64,000 nt of DNA from Amycolatopsis arida (GCF_900115565.1 NZ_FOWW01000005.1:186001-250000); one strand, 5' to 3'. Counted from the first letter of the stretch, positions 43,620 to 52,585 are shown. Made by a program: numbers and translations. Notes: generated from the sequence alone by a model not told the origin.

Positions 43620-43625
43620 TACCCT
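43620..43625 (+). promoter_or_regulatory. -10 hexamer TACCCT of the phosphohexomutase gene (leaderless type)
   Basis: TACCCT ends 7 nt before GTG 43633. Confidence 0.6.
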
Positions 43626-43632
43626 GGCGGCC

Positions 43633-45282
43633 GTGCGCGAGCCCCGACTGACCCCCGCCCTGCGCGACGCCACGTTCCGCTGGATCGCCGACGACGTCGA
43701 CCCGGAGAGCAGGGCCGAGCTCCAGAGCGTGCTGGCCGCCGCGATGGGCGGCGACCCCGCGGCCGTTCCGGACCTGGGCGACCGGATGGCCGGACCGCTG
43801 CGGTTCGGCACCGCGGGGCTGCGCGGGCCGGTGCGGGCCGGACCGAACGGGATGAACGTGGCGGTCGTGGTCCGGACCACCGCCGGGGTCGCCGAGTGGC
43901 TGCGCCGGCACGGCCACGCCGGCGGCACCGTGGTGGTGGGCCGGGACGCCCGGCACGGCTCGGCCGCGTTCGCCGCCGCGGCCGCCGAGGTGCTCACCGC
44001 GGCCGGGTTCGCCGTGCGGACGCTGCCCGGCCCACAGCCGACCCCCGTGCTGGCCTTCGCCGTCCGCCACCTCGGCGCGGTGGCCGGCATCCAGATCACC
44101 GCCTCGCACAACCCGCCGGCGGACAACGGCTACAAGCTGTACGACTCGACCGGCGCGCAGATCGTGCCGCCGGCCGACACGGAGATCGAGGCGGCCATCG
44201 AGGCCGCACCGGCCGCGGTGAGCGTGCCGCGGGCACCGGGCGTGGCCGAGCTCGGCGACGAGCTGGTCGCGGCCTACCTCGCGACCGTGGCGACCCTGCC
44301 CCGTGGCACGGCCAGGGCCCTGCGCGTGGTGGCCACCGCGCTGCACGGCGTCGGCGCGGAGCCGCTGACCAGGGCGCTCACCACCGCCGGGTTCGACCCG
44401 CCGCGGCTGGTGGCCGAGCAGGCCGACCCCGACCCGGACTTCCCGACGGTGGCCTTCCCCAATCCGGAGGAGCCGGGCGCGACCGACCTGCTGCTCGCGC
44501 TGGCCGAGGCCGAGGACGCCGACCTCGCCGTCGCGCTGGACCCCGACGCGGACCGCTGCGCGCTGGGGGTCCGCGACCGAGACGGCCGCTGGCGGATGCT
44601 CGGCGGCGACGAGACCGGGGTGCTGCTCGGCGAGCACGTCCTGAGCACCACCGGCGCCCCCGACCCGCTGGTGGCGACCACCATCGTGTCGTCGTCGCTG
44701 CTGGCCGACATCGCCGCGGCGCACGGCGCGCGCTACGCGGAGACGCTCACCGGCTTCAAGTGGCTGGCGCGGGCCGGCGAGGGCCTGGTGTTCGCCTACG
44801 AGGAGGCCATCGGGCTGTGCGTGAACCCGGAGTTCGTCCGGGACAAGGACGGCATCGGCGCCGCCGTGCTGGCCGCCGACCTGGCCGCCACGCTGCGGGA
44901 GCGGGGCCGCACGCTGCTCGACGCGCTGGACGACCTCGCCGTGCGGCACGGGGTGCACCGCACCGGGCAGGTCGCGCTGCGGGTGGACCGACTCGACCGG
45001 ATCGGTGAGCTGATGACCGCGCTGCGTTCCCGGCCGCCGGCCACGCTCGGCGGCGCGGGGACCGAGGTCGACGACCTGCTCCCGGACGCCGACGTGCTGC
45101 GGATGCGGGGCGAGGGGCTGCGCGTGGTGGTCCGCCCTTCCGGCACCGAACCGAAGCTCAAGGCCTACCTCGAGGTGACCGAGCCGGTGGCCGACCCGGC
45201 GGGGCTCGCGGCGGCCACGGCGGCGGCCGAGCGACGGCTGGCCGACCTCACGGCCGAGGTCCGGGCGTTGCTGGGGGCCTGA
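43633..45282 (+). CDS. pmmB: Phosphohexomutase (PmmB; phosphomannomutase/phosphopentomutase type)
   Basis: The 549-aa alpha-D-phosphohexomutase has RFGTAGLRGPV near the start, catalytic Ser in TASHNPPADNGYKLY, metal loop DPDADRCAL, GGDETGVLLGEH, EEAIGLCV and phosphate-binding RPSGTEPKLKAYLE. Subfamily members act on mannose-, glucose- or (deoxy)ribose-phosphates. Position downstream of PNP suggests ribose 1-phosphate to ribose 5-phosphate conversion in nucleoside use. GTG 43633 from promoter spacing. Confidence 0.95.
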   Translation: MREPRLTPALRDATFRWIADDVDPESRAELQSVLAAAMGGDPAAVPDLGDRMAGPLRFGTAGLRGPVRAGPNGMNVAVVVRTTAGVAEWLRRHGHAGGTVVVGRDARHGSAAFAAAAAEVLTAAGFAVRTLPGPQPTPVLAFAVRHLGAVAGIQITASHNPPADNGYKLYDSTGAQIVPPADTEIEAAIEAAPAAVSVPRAPGVAELGDELVAAYLATVATLPRGTARALRVVATALHGVGAEPLTRALTTAGFDPPRLVAEQADPDPDFPTVAFPNPEEPGATDLLLALAEAEDADLAVALDPDADRCALGVRDRDGRWRMLGGDETGVLLGEHVLSTTGAPDPLVATTIVSSSLLADIAAAHGARYAETLTGFKWLARAGEGLVFAYEEAIGLCVNPEFVRDKDGIGAAVLAADLAATLRERGRTLLDALDDLAVRHGVHRTGQVALRVDRLDRIGELMTALRSRPPATLGGAGTEVDDLLPDADVLRMRGEGLRVVVRPSGTEPKLKAYLEVTEPVADPAGLAAATAAAERRLADLTAEVRALLGA

Positions 45283-45324
45283 CCCGGTTGCCCGCGCGGC
45301 GGTGGCGCGGCAGGCTCCGGAGGC

Positions 45325-45777
45325 GTGTCCACCTTGTTGATCGTGCACCACACGCCGTCACCGTCGATGCAGGCCATGTTCGAGGCGGTCGTCTCGGGGG
45401 CGACCGACCCGGAGATCGAGGGCGTCGACGTCGTCCGCCACGCGGCGCTGGCCGCGACCGCGCCGGACGTGCTCGCCGCCGACGGTTACCTGCTCGGCAC
45501 TCCTGCGAACCTCGGCTACATGTCCGGCGCGCTCAAGCACTTCTTCGACCAGGTCTACTACCCGTGCCTGGACTCCACCCGCGGCCGGCCGTTCGGCTTC
45601 TTCGTGCACGGCAACAGCGACGTCTCCGGCACCGTCCGGGCCATCGAGCGGATCACCACCGGGCTGGGGTGGGAGCAGGCCGCCGCGGCGGTCACGATCA
45701 CCGGCGAGCCGGGCAAGGAGGACCTGTCGGCCTGCTGGGAGCTCGGCGCCACCGTCGCCGCCGGCCTCATGGACTGA
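45325..45777 (+). CDS. Flavodoxin-like NAD(P)H-dependent FMN reductase family protein
   Basis: The 150-aa flavodoxin-fold protein begins STLLIVHHTPSPSMQAMFEAV, with the phosphate loop HTPSPSM, then DGYLLGTPANLGYMSGALKHFFDQVYYPCL (flavin-side loop) and FGFFVHGNSD. Likely FMN-dependent reductase; partner unknown. GGAGGC directly precedes the GTG start. Confidence 0.85.
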   Translation: MSTLLIVHHTPSPSMQAMFEAVVSGATDPEIEGVDVVRHAALAATAPDVLAADGYLLGTPANLGYMSGALKHFFDQVYYPCLDSTRGRPFGFFVHGNSDVSGTVRAIERITTGLGWEQAAAAVTITGEPGKEDLSACWELGATVAAGLMD

Positions 45778-45880
45778 GGGACCGAGCCGGGGAACATCCT
45801 CCGGACGTCGGTTGTGGGGAACCAACCAACCCGGGAAGTATCCAGTCGAACATGCACCGACACGGCCGCTGGGGGCACGG

Positions 45881-46666
45881 ATGCCGGCACCACCTCAGTC
45901 GAACCTGCCCGGAACCGGGCACGACCACCCGCGGCACCGCCGCCGCGCGGTGTTGCGGGTGGCGGCGCTGGCTCCCGTCGCGGCGGGGCTCGGGTGGGTC
46001 GCCGGCGCCACCCGCGCCGACGTCTGGACCCGCGCCCTGCGTCCCGGTCACCGCGGCGGCGACGTCCACGAGTTGCAGATCCGGGTGGCCGGGTGGGCGG
46101 CCGACGCGCCGAGCCGCGCGTTCGTCGCGGTGGACGGCGAGTTCGGCACGGTGACGGAGGCCGCGGTGCGGCGGTTCCAGCGCGCCGCCGGCCTCCCCGC
46201 CGACGGCGTCGTCGGGACGCGCACGCTGACCGCGCTCGCCGCGCTGACCGCCGAGGACGGGTCGACCGCGCACTTCGCGTTCGCCGAGTTCACCTCGCCC
46301 GACGGCGCCGGCTTCTCCGGCGGCGCCGTCGGGACGGGCGACGTCGTCGAGAACGTCCGGCGGCTGATGCACCGGCTGGAGGCGGTGCGCCGCAAGGTCG
46401 GCGACCGCCCGGTGCGGATCGTCCGCGGGTTCCACTCGCGACCGCACTCCGCCGCGCTCGGCGGGCCGGCGAACAGCCAGCACCGCTACGGCATCGCCGC
46501 GGACGTGGTCGCCCCCGGCGTCCCCCCGGACACACTCGCCGCGGCCTGCGCCACGGCCGGGTTCTCCGGGCTGCACCGCTGCCCGCACGGCCTGCACGTC
46601 GACAGCAGGGTCGAGCACCCGTACGGCGCCCAGACCTGGTCCTGGGACACCGACCGGCACCGCTAG
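45881..46666 (+). CDS. Secreted peptidoglycan-binding, M15-type peptidase
   Basis: The 261-aa protein has a twin-arginine-like export signal (HRRRAVLRVAALAPVAAGLGWVAGA, about 22-46), a peptidoglycan-binding type 1 domain (VHELQIRV..., DGEFGTVTEAAVRRFQRAAGLPADGVVGTRTLTAL) and a Peptidase_M15-like domain (HSRPHSAALGGPANSQHRYGIAADVV, then CPHGLHVD) with Zn-binding His/Asp ligands. It should cut stem peptides of the cell wall. ATG 45881 follows GGGGG. A strong hairpin follows the gene. Confidence 0.88.
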   Translation: MPAPPQSNLPGTGHDHPRHRRRAVLRVAALAPVAAGLGWVAGATRADVWTRALRPGHRGGDVHELQIRVAGWAADAPSRAFVAVDGEFGTVTEAAVRRFQRAAGLPADGVVGTRTLTALAALTAEDGSTAHFAFAEFTSPDGAGFSGGAVGTGDVVENVRRLMHRLEAVRRKVGDRPVRIVRGFHSRPHSAALGGPANSQHRYGIAADVVAPGVPPDTLAAACATAGFSGLHRCPHGLHVDSRVEHPYGAQTWSWDTDRHR

Positions 46667-46670
46667 CCGG

Positions 46671-46713
46671 CGCGCGACGTGCCACCGAGGCCCCCTTGGT
46701 GGCACGCCGCGCG
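46671..46713. terminator. Long hairpin after the peptidase gene
   Basis: CGCGCGACGTGCCACC (46671-46686) pairs with GGTGGCACGCCGCGCG (46698-46713) with one mismatch across an 11-nt loop, followed by TCTCCCC. It probably ends the peptidase transcript and may act on the opposite strand. Confidence 0.8.
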
Positions 46714-46852
46714 TCTCCCCCACCACCCAAACGGGGATGCTGCGCGTCACTGTGCTTGTTCACTGCTCCCCCACCGCGCGGCTTCGCCGTTGTCAGCGGG
46801 GCCCGCCGGGGCCATGGTGGCCAGCGGGGAGGTTCTACTCGGCGTGGCGCGG

Positions 46853-47839
46853 TCAGCGGCCGAGGAGGCGCATGGCGTCGGCGGGGTAGCGCTCGCCGGC
46901 CACCGCGTGGGCCGGCACCGCCGCCTCGATCGCGGCCAGCTCGTCCGGGGTGAGCTCCAGCTCGGCCGCCGCCACGTTCTCCTCCAGGTACCGGCGCCGC
47001 TTGGTGCCCGGGATCGGCACCACGTCCTCGCCGCGGTGCTGCACCCACGCCAGCGCGAGCTGCCCCGCGGTCACGCCCCGCTCGGCGGCCAGCGCCCGCA
47101 GCGCCTCGACCATCGCCAGGTTGCGCTCCAGGTTGCCGCCGGCGAAGCGGGGCTGCCCGTTCCGACGGAAGTCGTCCGGCGCGAAGTCGGCGGTGGAGCC
47201 GAACCGGCCGGTGAGCACGCCGCGGCCGAGCGGCGAGTACGGCACGATGCCGATGCCCAGCTCCCGGCAGGCCGGCACCACCTCCGGCTCGAGGTCGCGC
47301 GACCACAGGCTCCACTCGGTCTGCACGGCGCTGATCGGGTGCACGGCGTGCGCCCTGCGGATGGTCCCCGCGCCCGCCTCGGACAGGCCGAGGTGGCGCA
47401 CCTTGCCCTCCCGCACCAACTCGGCCATGGCACCGACGGTCTCCTCGATCGGCACGGTCGGGTCCACCCGGTGCTGGTAGTAGAGGTCGATGTGGTCGGT
47501 GCCGAGCCGACGCAGCGACCGCTCGACGGCCTGCCGCACGTAGCCGGCGTCGCCGCGCACCCCGCGCGCCGAGGAGTCGTCCGGGTCGCGCACGACGCCG
47601 AACTTCGTGGCCAGCACCACCCGGTCCCTGCGGTCGGCGATCGCCCGCCCGACCAGCTCCTCGTTGCGGCCCATGCCGTACATGTCGGCGGTGTCCAGCA
47701 GGGTGACGCCGAGGTCGAGCGCCCGGTGGACGGTGGCGATCGACTCGGTGTCGTCGGGCGTTCCGTAGAACTCGCTCATGCCCATGCAGCCGAGGCCCTG
47801 CGCGCCGACGGTCAGCCCGCCCAGTGTCCGTGTCCTCAT
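46853..47839 (-). CDS. Aldo/keto reductase
   Basis: The 328-aa TIM-barrel oxidoreductase has [13 protein letters not shown] start region, catalytic Tyr in LLDTADMYG, catalytic His/Glu region ([15 protein letters not shown]), and NADPH site [14 protein letters not shown]. It is one of the AKR11/12-like group often switched on by redox or electrophile stress. Its ATG overlaps the MerR-type regulator stop (ATGA), so both are one leaderless transcript controlled by the MerR operator at 48255. Confidence 0.93.
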   Translation of the reverse strand: MRTRTLGGLTVGAQGLGCMGMSEFYGTPDDTESIATVHRALDLGVTLLDTADMYGMGRNEELVGRAIADRRDRVVLATKFGVVRDPDDSSARGVRGDAGYVRQAVERSLRRLGTDHIDLYYQHRVDPTVPIEETVGAMAELVREGKVRHLGLSEAGAGTIRRAHAVHPISAVQTEWSLWSRDLEPEVVPACRELGIGIVPYSPLGRGVLTGRFGSTADFAPDDFRRNGQPRFAGGNLERNLAMVEALRALAAERGVTAGQLALAWVQHRGEDVVPIPGTKRRRYLEENVAAAELELTPDELAAIEAAVPAHAVAGERYPADAMRLLGR

Positions 47840-48240
47840 GCCGGTACCCCCCGCTCCCGCGGGGCGGCGATGTCGACCATCCCGCGCTCGATCCGCTCGT
47901 AGTTGGTGATCTTGTAGTCCAGGACGTCCAAACAGGACTGAAGCTCGGCGATCCGCTCGGTCACCGCCTGGCGCTGCTCGACGAGGATGGCCTTGCGCCG
48001 GCCGGCGCTCGCCGCGCCCTGCGCCCGCAGCGACGCGTACTCGCGCATCCGCCGGATCGGCATTCCCGTGGTGCGCAGCTTGGTCAGGAACGACAGCCAG
48101 GCGAGGTCGCCGTCCGAGTACGCCCTCCGGCCGGCGGCGTCCCGCGCCGGCGGCTCCAGCAGCCTGATCCGCTCGTAGTAGCGCAGCGTGTCGATGGACA
48201 GCCCGCTGCGCCGCGCGGCCTCGGCGATCGAGTAGCTCAT
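47836..48240 (-). CDS. MerR-family regulator of the aldo/keto reductase
   Basis: The 134-aa protein has the MerR helix-turn-helix ([33 protein letters not shown]) and a dimerising helix ([28 protein letters not shown]). One or two Cys could sense electrophiles. It is the first gene of the transcript, with the reductase second. A 22-bp palindrome fits between its -35 and -10, the layout at which MerR proteins act. Confidence 0.93.
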   Translation of the reverse strand: MSYSIAEAARRSGLSIDTLRYYERIRLLEPPARDAAGRRAYSDGDLAWLSFLTKLRTTGMPIRRMREYASLRAQGAASAGRRKAILVEQRQAVTERIAELQSCLDVLDYKITNYERIERGMVDIAAPRERGVPA

Positions 48241-48247
48241 GGCGGCG

Positions 48248-48278
48248 ACAGTACGACCTGGAGCGCGCTCCAGGTCAA
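48248..48278 (-). promoter_or_regulatory. MerR-type promoter with 19-bp spacer and palindromic operator
   Basis: On the minus strand, -35 TTGACC (48278-48273) and -10 TACTGT (48253-48248) are 19 bp apart; GGAGCGCGCTCC is the core of a 22-bp perfect palindrome (48255-48276) within the spacer. The overlong spacer is the hallmark of MerR control. TACTGT also ends 7 nt before the ATG, so the mRNA should be leaderless. Confidence 0.85.
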
Positions 48279-48286
48279 ACCCGCGT

Positions 48287-48292
48287 TACCGT
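48287..48292 (+). promoter_or_regulatory. -10 hexamer TACCGT of the TetR gene (leaderless type)
   Basis: TACCGT ends 6 nt before ATG 48299; the palindrome at 48255-48276 covers the expected -35 position, so the MerR protein may affect this gene too. Confidence 0.55.
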
Positions 48293-48298
48293 GCGTCC

Positions 48299-48901
48299 AT
48301 GCCGCGACCGAGGACGCACGACGAGGCGCTGCGGCTGCGGTTGCTGGACCGCGCCGGCGAGCTGCTGTCCGCGGAGGGCGCCAAGGCGCTGAGCCTGCGC
48401 CGGCTCGCCGCCGACGCCGGGACCTCGACCACGGCGGTGTACTCGCTGTTCGGCAGCAAGCCGGAGCTGGTGAACGCGCTGTACGTCGAGGGGTTCCGCC
48501 GGTTCGCCATGCGGCTGCGCGCGGTGGAGCGCACCGGCGAGCCGGTGGCCGACCTGGTGCGGCTCGGCCTCGCCTACCGGGCGAGCGCGCTGGCCGACCC
48601 GCATCTCTACGCGGTGATGTTCACCAAGGCGGTGCCGGGCTTCGAGCCCAACGAGGAGGCCGCGGCACTGGCCCGGTCGACGTTGGACCCGCTGCTGGAG
48701 ACCGTGCGCGCCGGCGTCGCGGCGGGCGTGCTGGCGGACACCGAGCCGGAGGTCATCGCCGGCGGCTGCTGGGCGACGGTGCACGGGCTGGTGTCGCTGG
48801 AGCTCGGCGGGACCCTGCCGGCCGCGCTGCGGGACCCGGAGGCGTTCGCCGCCGCGCTGCGCGCCACCGCCACCGGCTGGCTGCGCCGTTCGGGGGACTG
48901 A
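48299..48901 (+). CDS. TetR-family transcriptional regulator
   Basis: The 200-aa protein has the TetR N-terminal helix-turn-helix (LLDRAGELLSAEGAKALSLRRLAADAGTSTTAVYSLFGSKPELV) and a ligand-binding C-terminal domain. It lies divergent from the MerR/aldo-keto reductase pair and shares their control region. Ligand and targets unknown. Confidence 0.93.
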   Translation: MPRPRTHDEALRLRLLDRAGELLSAEGAKALSLRRLAADAGTSTTAVYSLFGSKPELVNALYVEGFRRFAMRLRAVERTGEPVADLVRLGLAYRASALADPHLYAVMFTKAVPGFEPNEEAAALARSTLDPLLETVRAGVAAGVLADTEPEVIAGGCWATVHGLVSLELGGTLPAALRDPEAFAAALRATATGWLRRSGD

Positions 48902-49013
48902 CCGGCCGCCTCCCATGTGGCACCGTGCGGGAACCGGCGCCGAGGGCGGACCGTCCGACCGGGCACGGAGAGCCGAACGAGCGGCCGGCGAGCACGACAA
49001 GCGGAGGACGGAG

Positions 49014-49385
49014 ATGGGCAGTCCCGGTGGGGGCTACGGCGTCGAGCCCGAGGAGCTCGACCAGCTCAAGAAGACGCTCAACGAGGCCAGCGACGCGTTG
49101 AACATGACGGACTTCCCGCAGCGGGCGTCCCTCGAGGGATTCCTGACCACGCAGGACGTCAGCCGGTACGAGCAGGTCGAGGAGACGGTCGAGGAGATCG
49201 TCCTGAAGCTCACCGAGTTCGTCGACCGGAAGTACCCAAGCGTGGTGGACGCGATGAACAACTTCATCGCCAGGGCACACGTCACCATCACCACCACCGC
49301 CGACGGCGTGGCCAGGGCGGGCTCGGAGTACCAGATCACCGAGGACCAGGTCACGGCCTGGCTGCGCCGGCACCAGCCCAACTGA
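49014..49385 (+). CDS. Helical type VII operon protein (WXG100-like partner)
   Basis: The 123-aa helical protein (GYGVEPEELDQLKKTLNEASDALN, RYEQVEETVEEIVLKLTEFVDRKY, NNFIARAHVTITTTADGV) has no WxG motif but is encoded before a WTG-containing gene in a small ESX-type operon; likely its secretion partner. GGAGG and GGAG precede ATG 49014, the first gene of the operon. A longer open frame upstream lacks homology. Confidence 0.7.
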   Translation: MGSPGGGYGVEPEELDQLKKTLNEASDALNMTDFPQRASLEGFLTTQDVSRYEQVEETVEEIVLKLTEFVDRKYPSVVDAMNNFIARAHVTITTTADGVARAGSEYQITEDQVTAWLRRHQPN

Positions 49386-49401
49386 CGACCGGGGGTCTCC
49401 C

Positions 49402-50064
49402 ATGGCACTGAAGGACCTGATCGACGAGGGCGTGCTGGCCGACGCCCGGAAGATCGACGACTTCCTCCGCGAGCGCGGCCAGTCGCTGCCGTCGGTGGAG
49501 AACACCCTCCGGCTGGTTCGCGACATCGACAGCGACCAGCTCCGGAAGGTCGGCAAGGAGGTGTGGGGCACCGGGGGCGAGGACGGCGAGGGGCTGATCA
49601 GCAAGCACTTCGACCAGTGCGTCGAGGACCTCGACCGGGCCAACCGACAGACCGCGGCATGGACCGGCGACGCGAGCAACGCCTACGCCACCCGGGTCGA
49701 CAAGATCAAGGCCGGGATCAACGACATGCGCCGACCGTCCGCCGACGTCGGCGACGCACTGGTCTCCCTCGCGGACGCGTGGGACCAGGTGTTCGGCCGC
49801 AGCTTCGGCGACATCCTGGCGATCATCGGCCTCATCCTGTCGATCATCGGCGTCATCGTCGCGCTGGTCGTCGAGATCGCCGCCGGCTGGACCGGGATCG
49901 GCGCCGTCGTCGGGCTGGTGATCGGGGTGCTGAGCATCCTCGTCGGCGCGGCGTCGATCTGGTGGACCCTGCACAGCCAGGAGCAGGCCAAGATCGACGC
50001 GCTGGAGGCCGCCGGCGAGGAGGCCACCGAGACGATGACCTCGGCCAACCAGACCAAGCTGTGA
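49402..50064 (+). CDS. WXG-type protein with two C-terminal membrane helices
   Basis: The 220-aa protein has a WXG100-like N-terminal hairpin (TAAWTGDASNAY; W87-T-G89) followed by membrane helices at about 137-160 and 163-189, and a short amphipathic tail (QAKIDALEAAGEEATE). The layout is a mini version of the 13950 gene without the long helical middle. It could be a membrane-inserting substrate or a surface anchor; the next genes do not look like obvious immunity proteins. Confidence 0.72.
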   Translation: MALKDLIDEGVLADARKIDDFLRERGQSLPSVENTLRLVRDIDSDQLRKVGKEVWGTGGEDGEGLISKHFDQCVEDLDRANRQTAAWTGDASNAYATRVDKIKAGINDMRRPSADVGDALVSLADAWDQVFGRSFGDILAIIGLILSIIGVIVALVVEIAAGWTGIGAVVGLVIGVLSILVGAASIWWTLHSQEQAKIDALEAAGEEATETMTSANQTKL

Positions 50065-50079
50065 CGAGCGGAGTGGCAC

Positions 50080-50556
50080 GTGACGAGTCCGGAGCAGGTC
50101 GAGGCGCTCAAGGCCCGGCTGCACAAGATCAAGGAGAATCCGCGGCAGGCGCTGTTCAGCGAGTTCAGGGGAACGTCGCGCAGCGGTGCGGTCACCGTGT
50201 GGGTGGACCTGCTGGGCCGGCAGAAGCGCGTGCACATCGCGCCCAACACGGTCCGGGAGGGCGACGAGCAGTGGCTCACCGAGGAGATCAACAGCGCCTA
50301 CGAGTCCGCCCGTGAGGCCGCCACCTTCCTCGACTTCGACGTCGCCGAGCTCGCCAGGGAGCTGAGGGACGCGGCGGCCGTGGCGCAGCGCCCACCCGCG
50401 CCGCCGGCACCCGACCCTTCCGCGGCCCGCCCCGCGGAACCACCGACGCCGGCCACGCCGCCGCCACCGGGCCCGCCGCCGGCCGCGCCCCGCCCCGAGC
50501 GGCGGCGCCCCCCGGACGACGACGAGTTCTTCGACGGTTTCAACGTCCGGCGATGA
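50080..50556 (+). CDS. YbaB/EbfC-like protein with Pro-rich tail
   Basis: The 158-aa protein has a YbaB/EbfC-like core (VEALKARLHKIKEN, then the strands GAVTVWVDLLGRQKRVHIAPNTV, and helix LTEEINSAYESAREAATFL) and a Pro-rich C-terminal tail ending in DDDEFFDGFNVRR. Parallels the 6284 gene of the TNT cassette. Role in type VII operons unknown. Overlaps the next ATG by 4 nt. Confidence 0.75.
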   Translation: MTSPEQVEALKARLHKIKENPRQALFSEFRGTSRSGAVTVWVDLLGRQKRVHIAPNTVREGDEQWLTEEINSAYESAREAATFLDFDVAELARELRDAAAVAQRPPAPPAPDPSAARPAEPPTPATPPPPGPPPAAPRPERRRPPDDDEFFDGFNVRR

Positions 50557-50909
50557 ACCGGCGGGGCGGGATCGGCGCGGTGCGGGCGTCGGTGTGGCTG
50601 CTGGTCGTCTGGACGCTGGCCGCGCAGACCGCGGTGCTGCTGGCCGGGCTGATCGGCTTCGCCGAGGTGCGAGCCTCCTGCGCGGGCCCCGCGGAGCTGA
50701 GCTTCCGCGCCGCGATCTCGGTGCGCTGCGCCGACGGCCGGGAGATCCCGATGAACGGCGTCGCCGCGGTGGTGCTGTTCGCCGGGTTCGGCCTGGTCGT
50801 CACCGTCCTGCTGGCCGTCTTCCACGCCGCGGCGCGGGCGGCGGAGCGGCGGGCGGTTCCGTCCACGGGGGAACGCGGCCACCGGTCGGACCACGATCGC
50901 GACGGCTAG
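50553..50909 (+). CDS. Small two-helix membrane protein
   Basis: The 118-aa protein has helices at about 11-38 and 68-93, with two cysteines (SCAGPAELSF and RCADGRE) in the extracytoplasmic loop that may form a disulfide. Last gene of the operon starting at 49014; it could be an immunity candidate for the 49402 product. A fragment of a regulator gene continues in the same frame after its stop. Confidence 0.65.
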   Translation: MNRRGGIGAVRASVWLLVVWTLAAQTAVLLAGLIGFAEVRASCAGPAELSFRAAISVRCADGREIPMNGVAAVVLFAGFGLVVTVLLAVFHAAARAAERRAVPSTGERGHRSDHDRDG

Positions 50910-51227
50910 GTCCGGTCATGCCCCGAGGATCCGGAACTGGCCGCGCTGGTGGGTGAGCTGTCGGTCAGGAGCGAGGACTTCCGCCGATGGTGGGCCGACC
51001 ACAACGTCACCGACAAGACCAGCGGGCGCAAGGTGCCGCACCACCCGCTGGTCGGCGAGCTCGTGCTGGACTACGAGTCGCTGCGGCCGCCGGACGAGCC
51101 CGACCAGGTGCTCGTCGCCCACACGGCCGCGGCGGGGACCCCGACCGAGACCGCGCTGCGGCTCCTGGCCAGCTGGCGGACCGCGCCGGACCCGGTGACC
51201 GTCGAGCGGCCGAGCCAGCCGCGCTAG
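50910..51227 (+). pseudogene. Remnant of an XRE/MmyB-like regulator (C-terminal ligand domain only)
   Basis: The translated segment PEDPELAALVGELSVRSEDFRRWWADHNV, then GRKVPHHPLVGELVLDYESLRPPDEPDQVLV, matches the C-terminal ligand-binding domain of XRE/MmyB regulators. The helix-turn-helix N-terminus is missing: in-frame homology begins right after the TAG that ends the previous gene. A GTG at 50949 leaves only about 92 codons. Its stop overlaps the convergent upp stop. Confidence 0.75.
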
Positions 51228-51847
51228 ACGGCGCCGTACTGCCGGTCGCCGGCGTCGCCGAGACCGGGGACGATGAAGCCGGAGTCGTTGAGCCGCTCGT
51301 CGACGCTCGCGGTGACCACCCGCACCGGCAGCCCGGACCGCTCCAGGTGGGCGAGCCCCTCCGGCGCGGCCAGCGCGCAGATCGCGGTCACGTCGGTGGC
51401 GCCGCGCTCGGTGAGCAGCCGGATGGTGAACTCCATCGAGCCGCCGGTGGCCAGCATCGGGTCGAGCACCAGCACCGGCCACCCGGCGAGGTCCTCCGGC
51501 AGCGACTCCATGTACGGCGTCGGCCGCAGGGTCCGCTCGTCCCTGGCCAGCCCGACGAACCCCATCCGCGCCTCCGGGATGAGCTTGTGCGCCTGGTCGG
51601 CCATGCCGAGCCCGGCCCGCAGCACCGGTACCAGCAGCGGCGAGTTGGCCAGCCGGTAGCCGTCGGTGCGGGCCACCGGCGTGTGGATCCGCTCGACCCG
51701 CACCTCCAGCTGCCGCGTCGCCTCGTACATCAGCATCACGGTCAGCTCGTGCAGGGCCGCGCGGAACGCCGCACTGTCGGTGCGGGCATCGCGCATGGTG
51801 GACAGCCTGGCCTTGGCCAGCGGATGATCAACCACGTGCACGTCCAT
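51224..51847 (-). CDS. upp: Uracil phosphoribosyltransferase
   Basis: The 207-aa salvage enzyme makes UMP from uracil and PRPP. Motifs: [10 protein letters not shown], and the PRPP loop [23 protein letters not shown], plus [20 protein letters not shown] at the C-terminus. ATG 51847 with a leaderless-type promoter. Convergent with the regulator remnant. Confidence 0.97.
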   Translation of the reverse strand: MDVHVVDHPLAKARLSTMRDARTDSAAFRAALHELTVMLMYEATRQLEVRVERIHTPVARTDGYRLANSPLLVPVLRAGLGMADQAHKLIPEARMGFVGLARDERTLRPTPYMESLPEDLAGWPVLVLDPMLATGGSMEFTIRLLTERGATDVTAICALAAPEGLAHLERSGLPVRVVTASVDERLNDSGFIVPGLGDAGDRQYGAV

Positions 51848-51855
51848 GGCCGGAC

Positions 51856-51861
51856 ACAGTA
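51856..51861 (-). promoter_or_regulatory. -10 hexamer TACTGT of upp (leaderless type)
   Basis: TACTGT on the minus strand ends 8 nt before ATG 51847. Confidence 0.55.
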
Positions 51862-51915
51862 ACGGGCAGGGCCACGGGCCCGGCGCTTCCGCCCCACGGC
51901 CGGCCGCCGCGGCAC

Positions 51916-51921
51916 TAGGCT
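51916..51921 (+). promoter_or_regulatory. -10 hexamer TAGGCT of the DUF1707 gene (leaderless type)
   Basis: TAGGCT ends 7 nt before GTG 51929; the same hexamer is used before birA, accD and the PNP gene. Confidence 0.6.
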
Positions 51922-51928
51922 TCCAGCC

Positions 51929-52585
51929 GTGACCGACCTGCCCGACCGCAAGCAGCTGCGTGCCTCCGACGCCGACCGGGAGCACGTCGCCAGGATTCTG
52001 CACCAGGCCATGGGCGAGGGCCGGATCACCCTCGCCGAGTTGGAGGAACGGCTGGACGCGGTGTACTCGGCCAAGACGCTCGGCGAACTCGAGCCGGTCA
52101 CCGCCGACCTGCCCGACGCCGGCGTCCCCGGCCTGGCCGTCCAGCCCACCCCGAGCCGGCAGCCGGCCGCTCCCGACTCCCGGGTCGGCGGCACGCCCGG
52201 CTCGACCACCTCCATCGCGGTCATGTCCGGCGCCGACCGCAAGGGCGTTTGGGTGGTCCCGCCGCAGCACACCAGCTTCGCGTTCTGGGGCGGCGTGGAG
52301 ATCGACCTGCGCCACGCCCGGTTCGCCGAGCGCACCAGCACCATCACCGCGGTGGCGATCATGGGCGGCGTCGACATCGTGGTCCCCGACGACATCATCG
52401 TCGAGGTCAACGGCGTCGGGTTCATGGGCGCGTTCGAGAGCCGGGACAAGGCGAGGGGCAAGCAGCTGCGCCAGCCGGGCCCGGACGCCCCGGTGGTGAA
52501 GGTCAACGGGCTGGCGTTCTGGGGCGCGGTCACGGTGATCCGCAAGCCGGCCCCGGAGCGCCGGGGGCTGCCGCCGGCGACGTGA
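51929..52585 (+). CDS. DUF1707 protein with C-terminal LiaF-like domain
   Basis: The 218-aa protein has an N-terminal DUF1707 domain ([48 protein letters not shown]) and a C-terminal beta-rich segment ([57 protein letters not shown]) like the LiaF C-terminal domain that reports cell envelope stress. No clear membrane helix. Role inferred from the domains only. Confidence 0.88.
   Translation: MTDLPDRKQLRASDADREHVARILHQAMGEGRITLAELEERLDAVYSAKTLGELEPVTADLPDAGVPGLAVQPTPSRQPAAPDSRVGGTPGSTTSIAVMSGADRKGVWVVPPQHTSFAFWGGVEIDLRHARFAERTSTITAVAIMGGVDIVVPDDIIVEVNGVGFMGAFESRDKARGKQLRQPGPDAPVVKVNGLAFWGAVTVIRKPAPERRGLPPAT

Noticed and set aside
49014-50909. Third ESX operon as a full secretion machine
   Set aside because: No EccC ATPase, mycosin or EccB/D/E genes are present in the window; these are substrate or accessory genes only.
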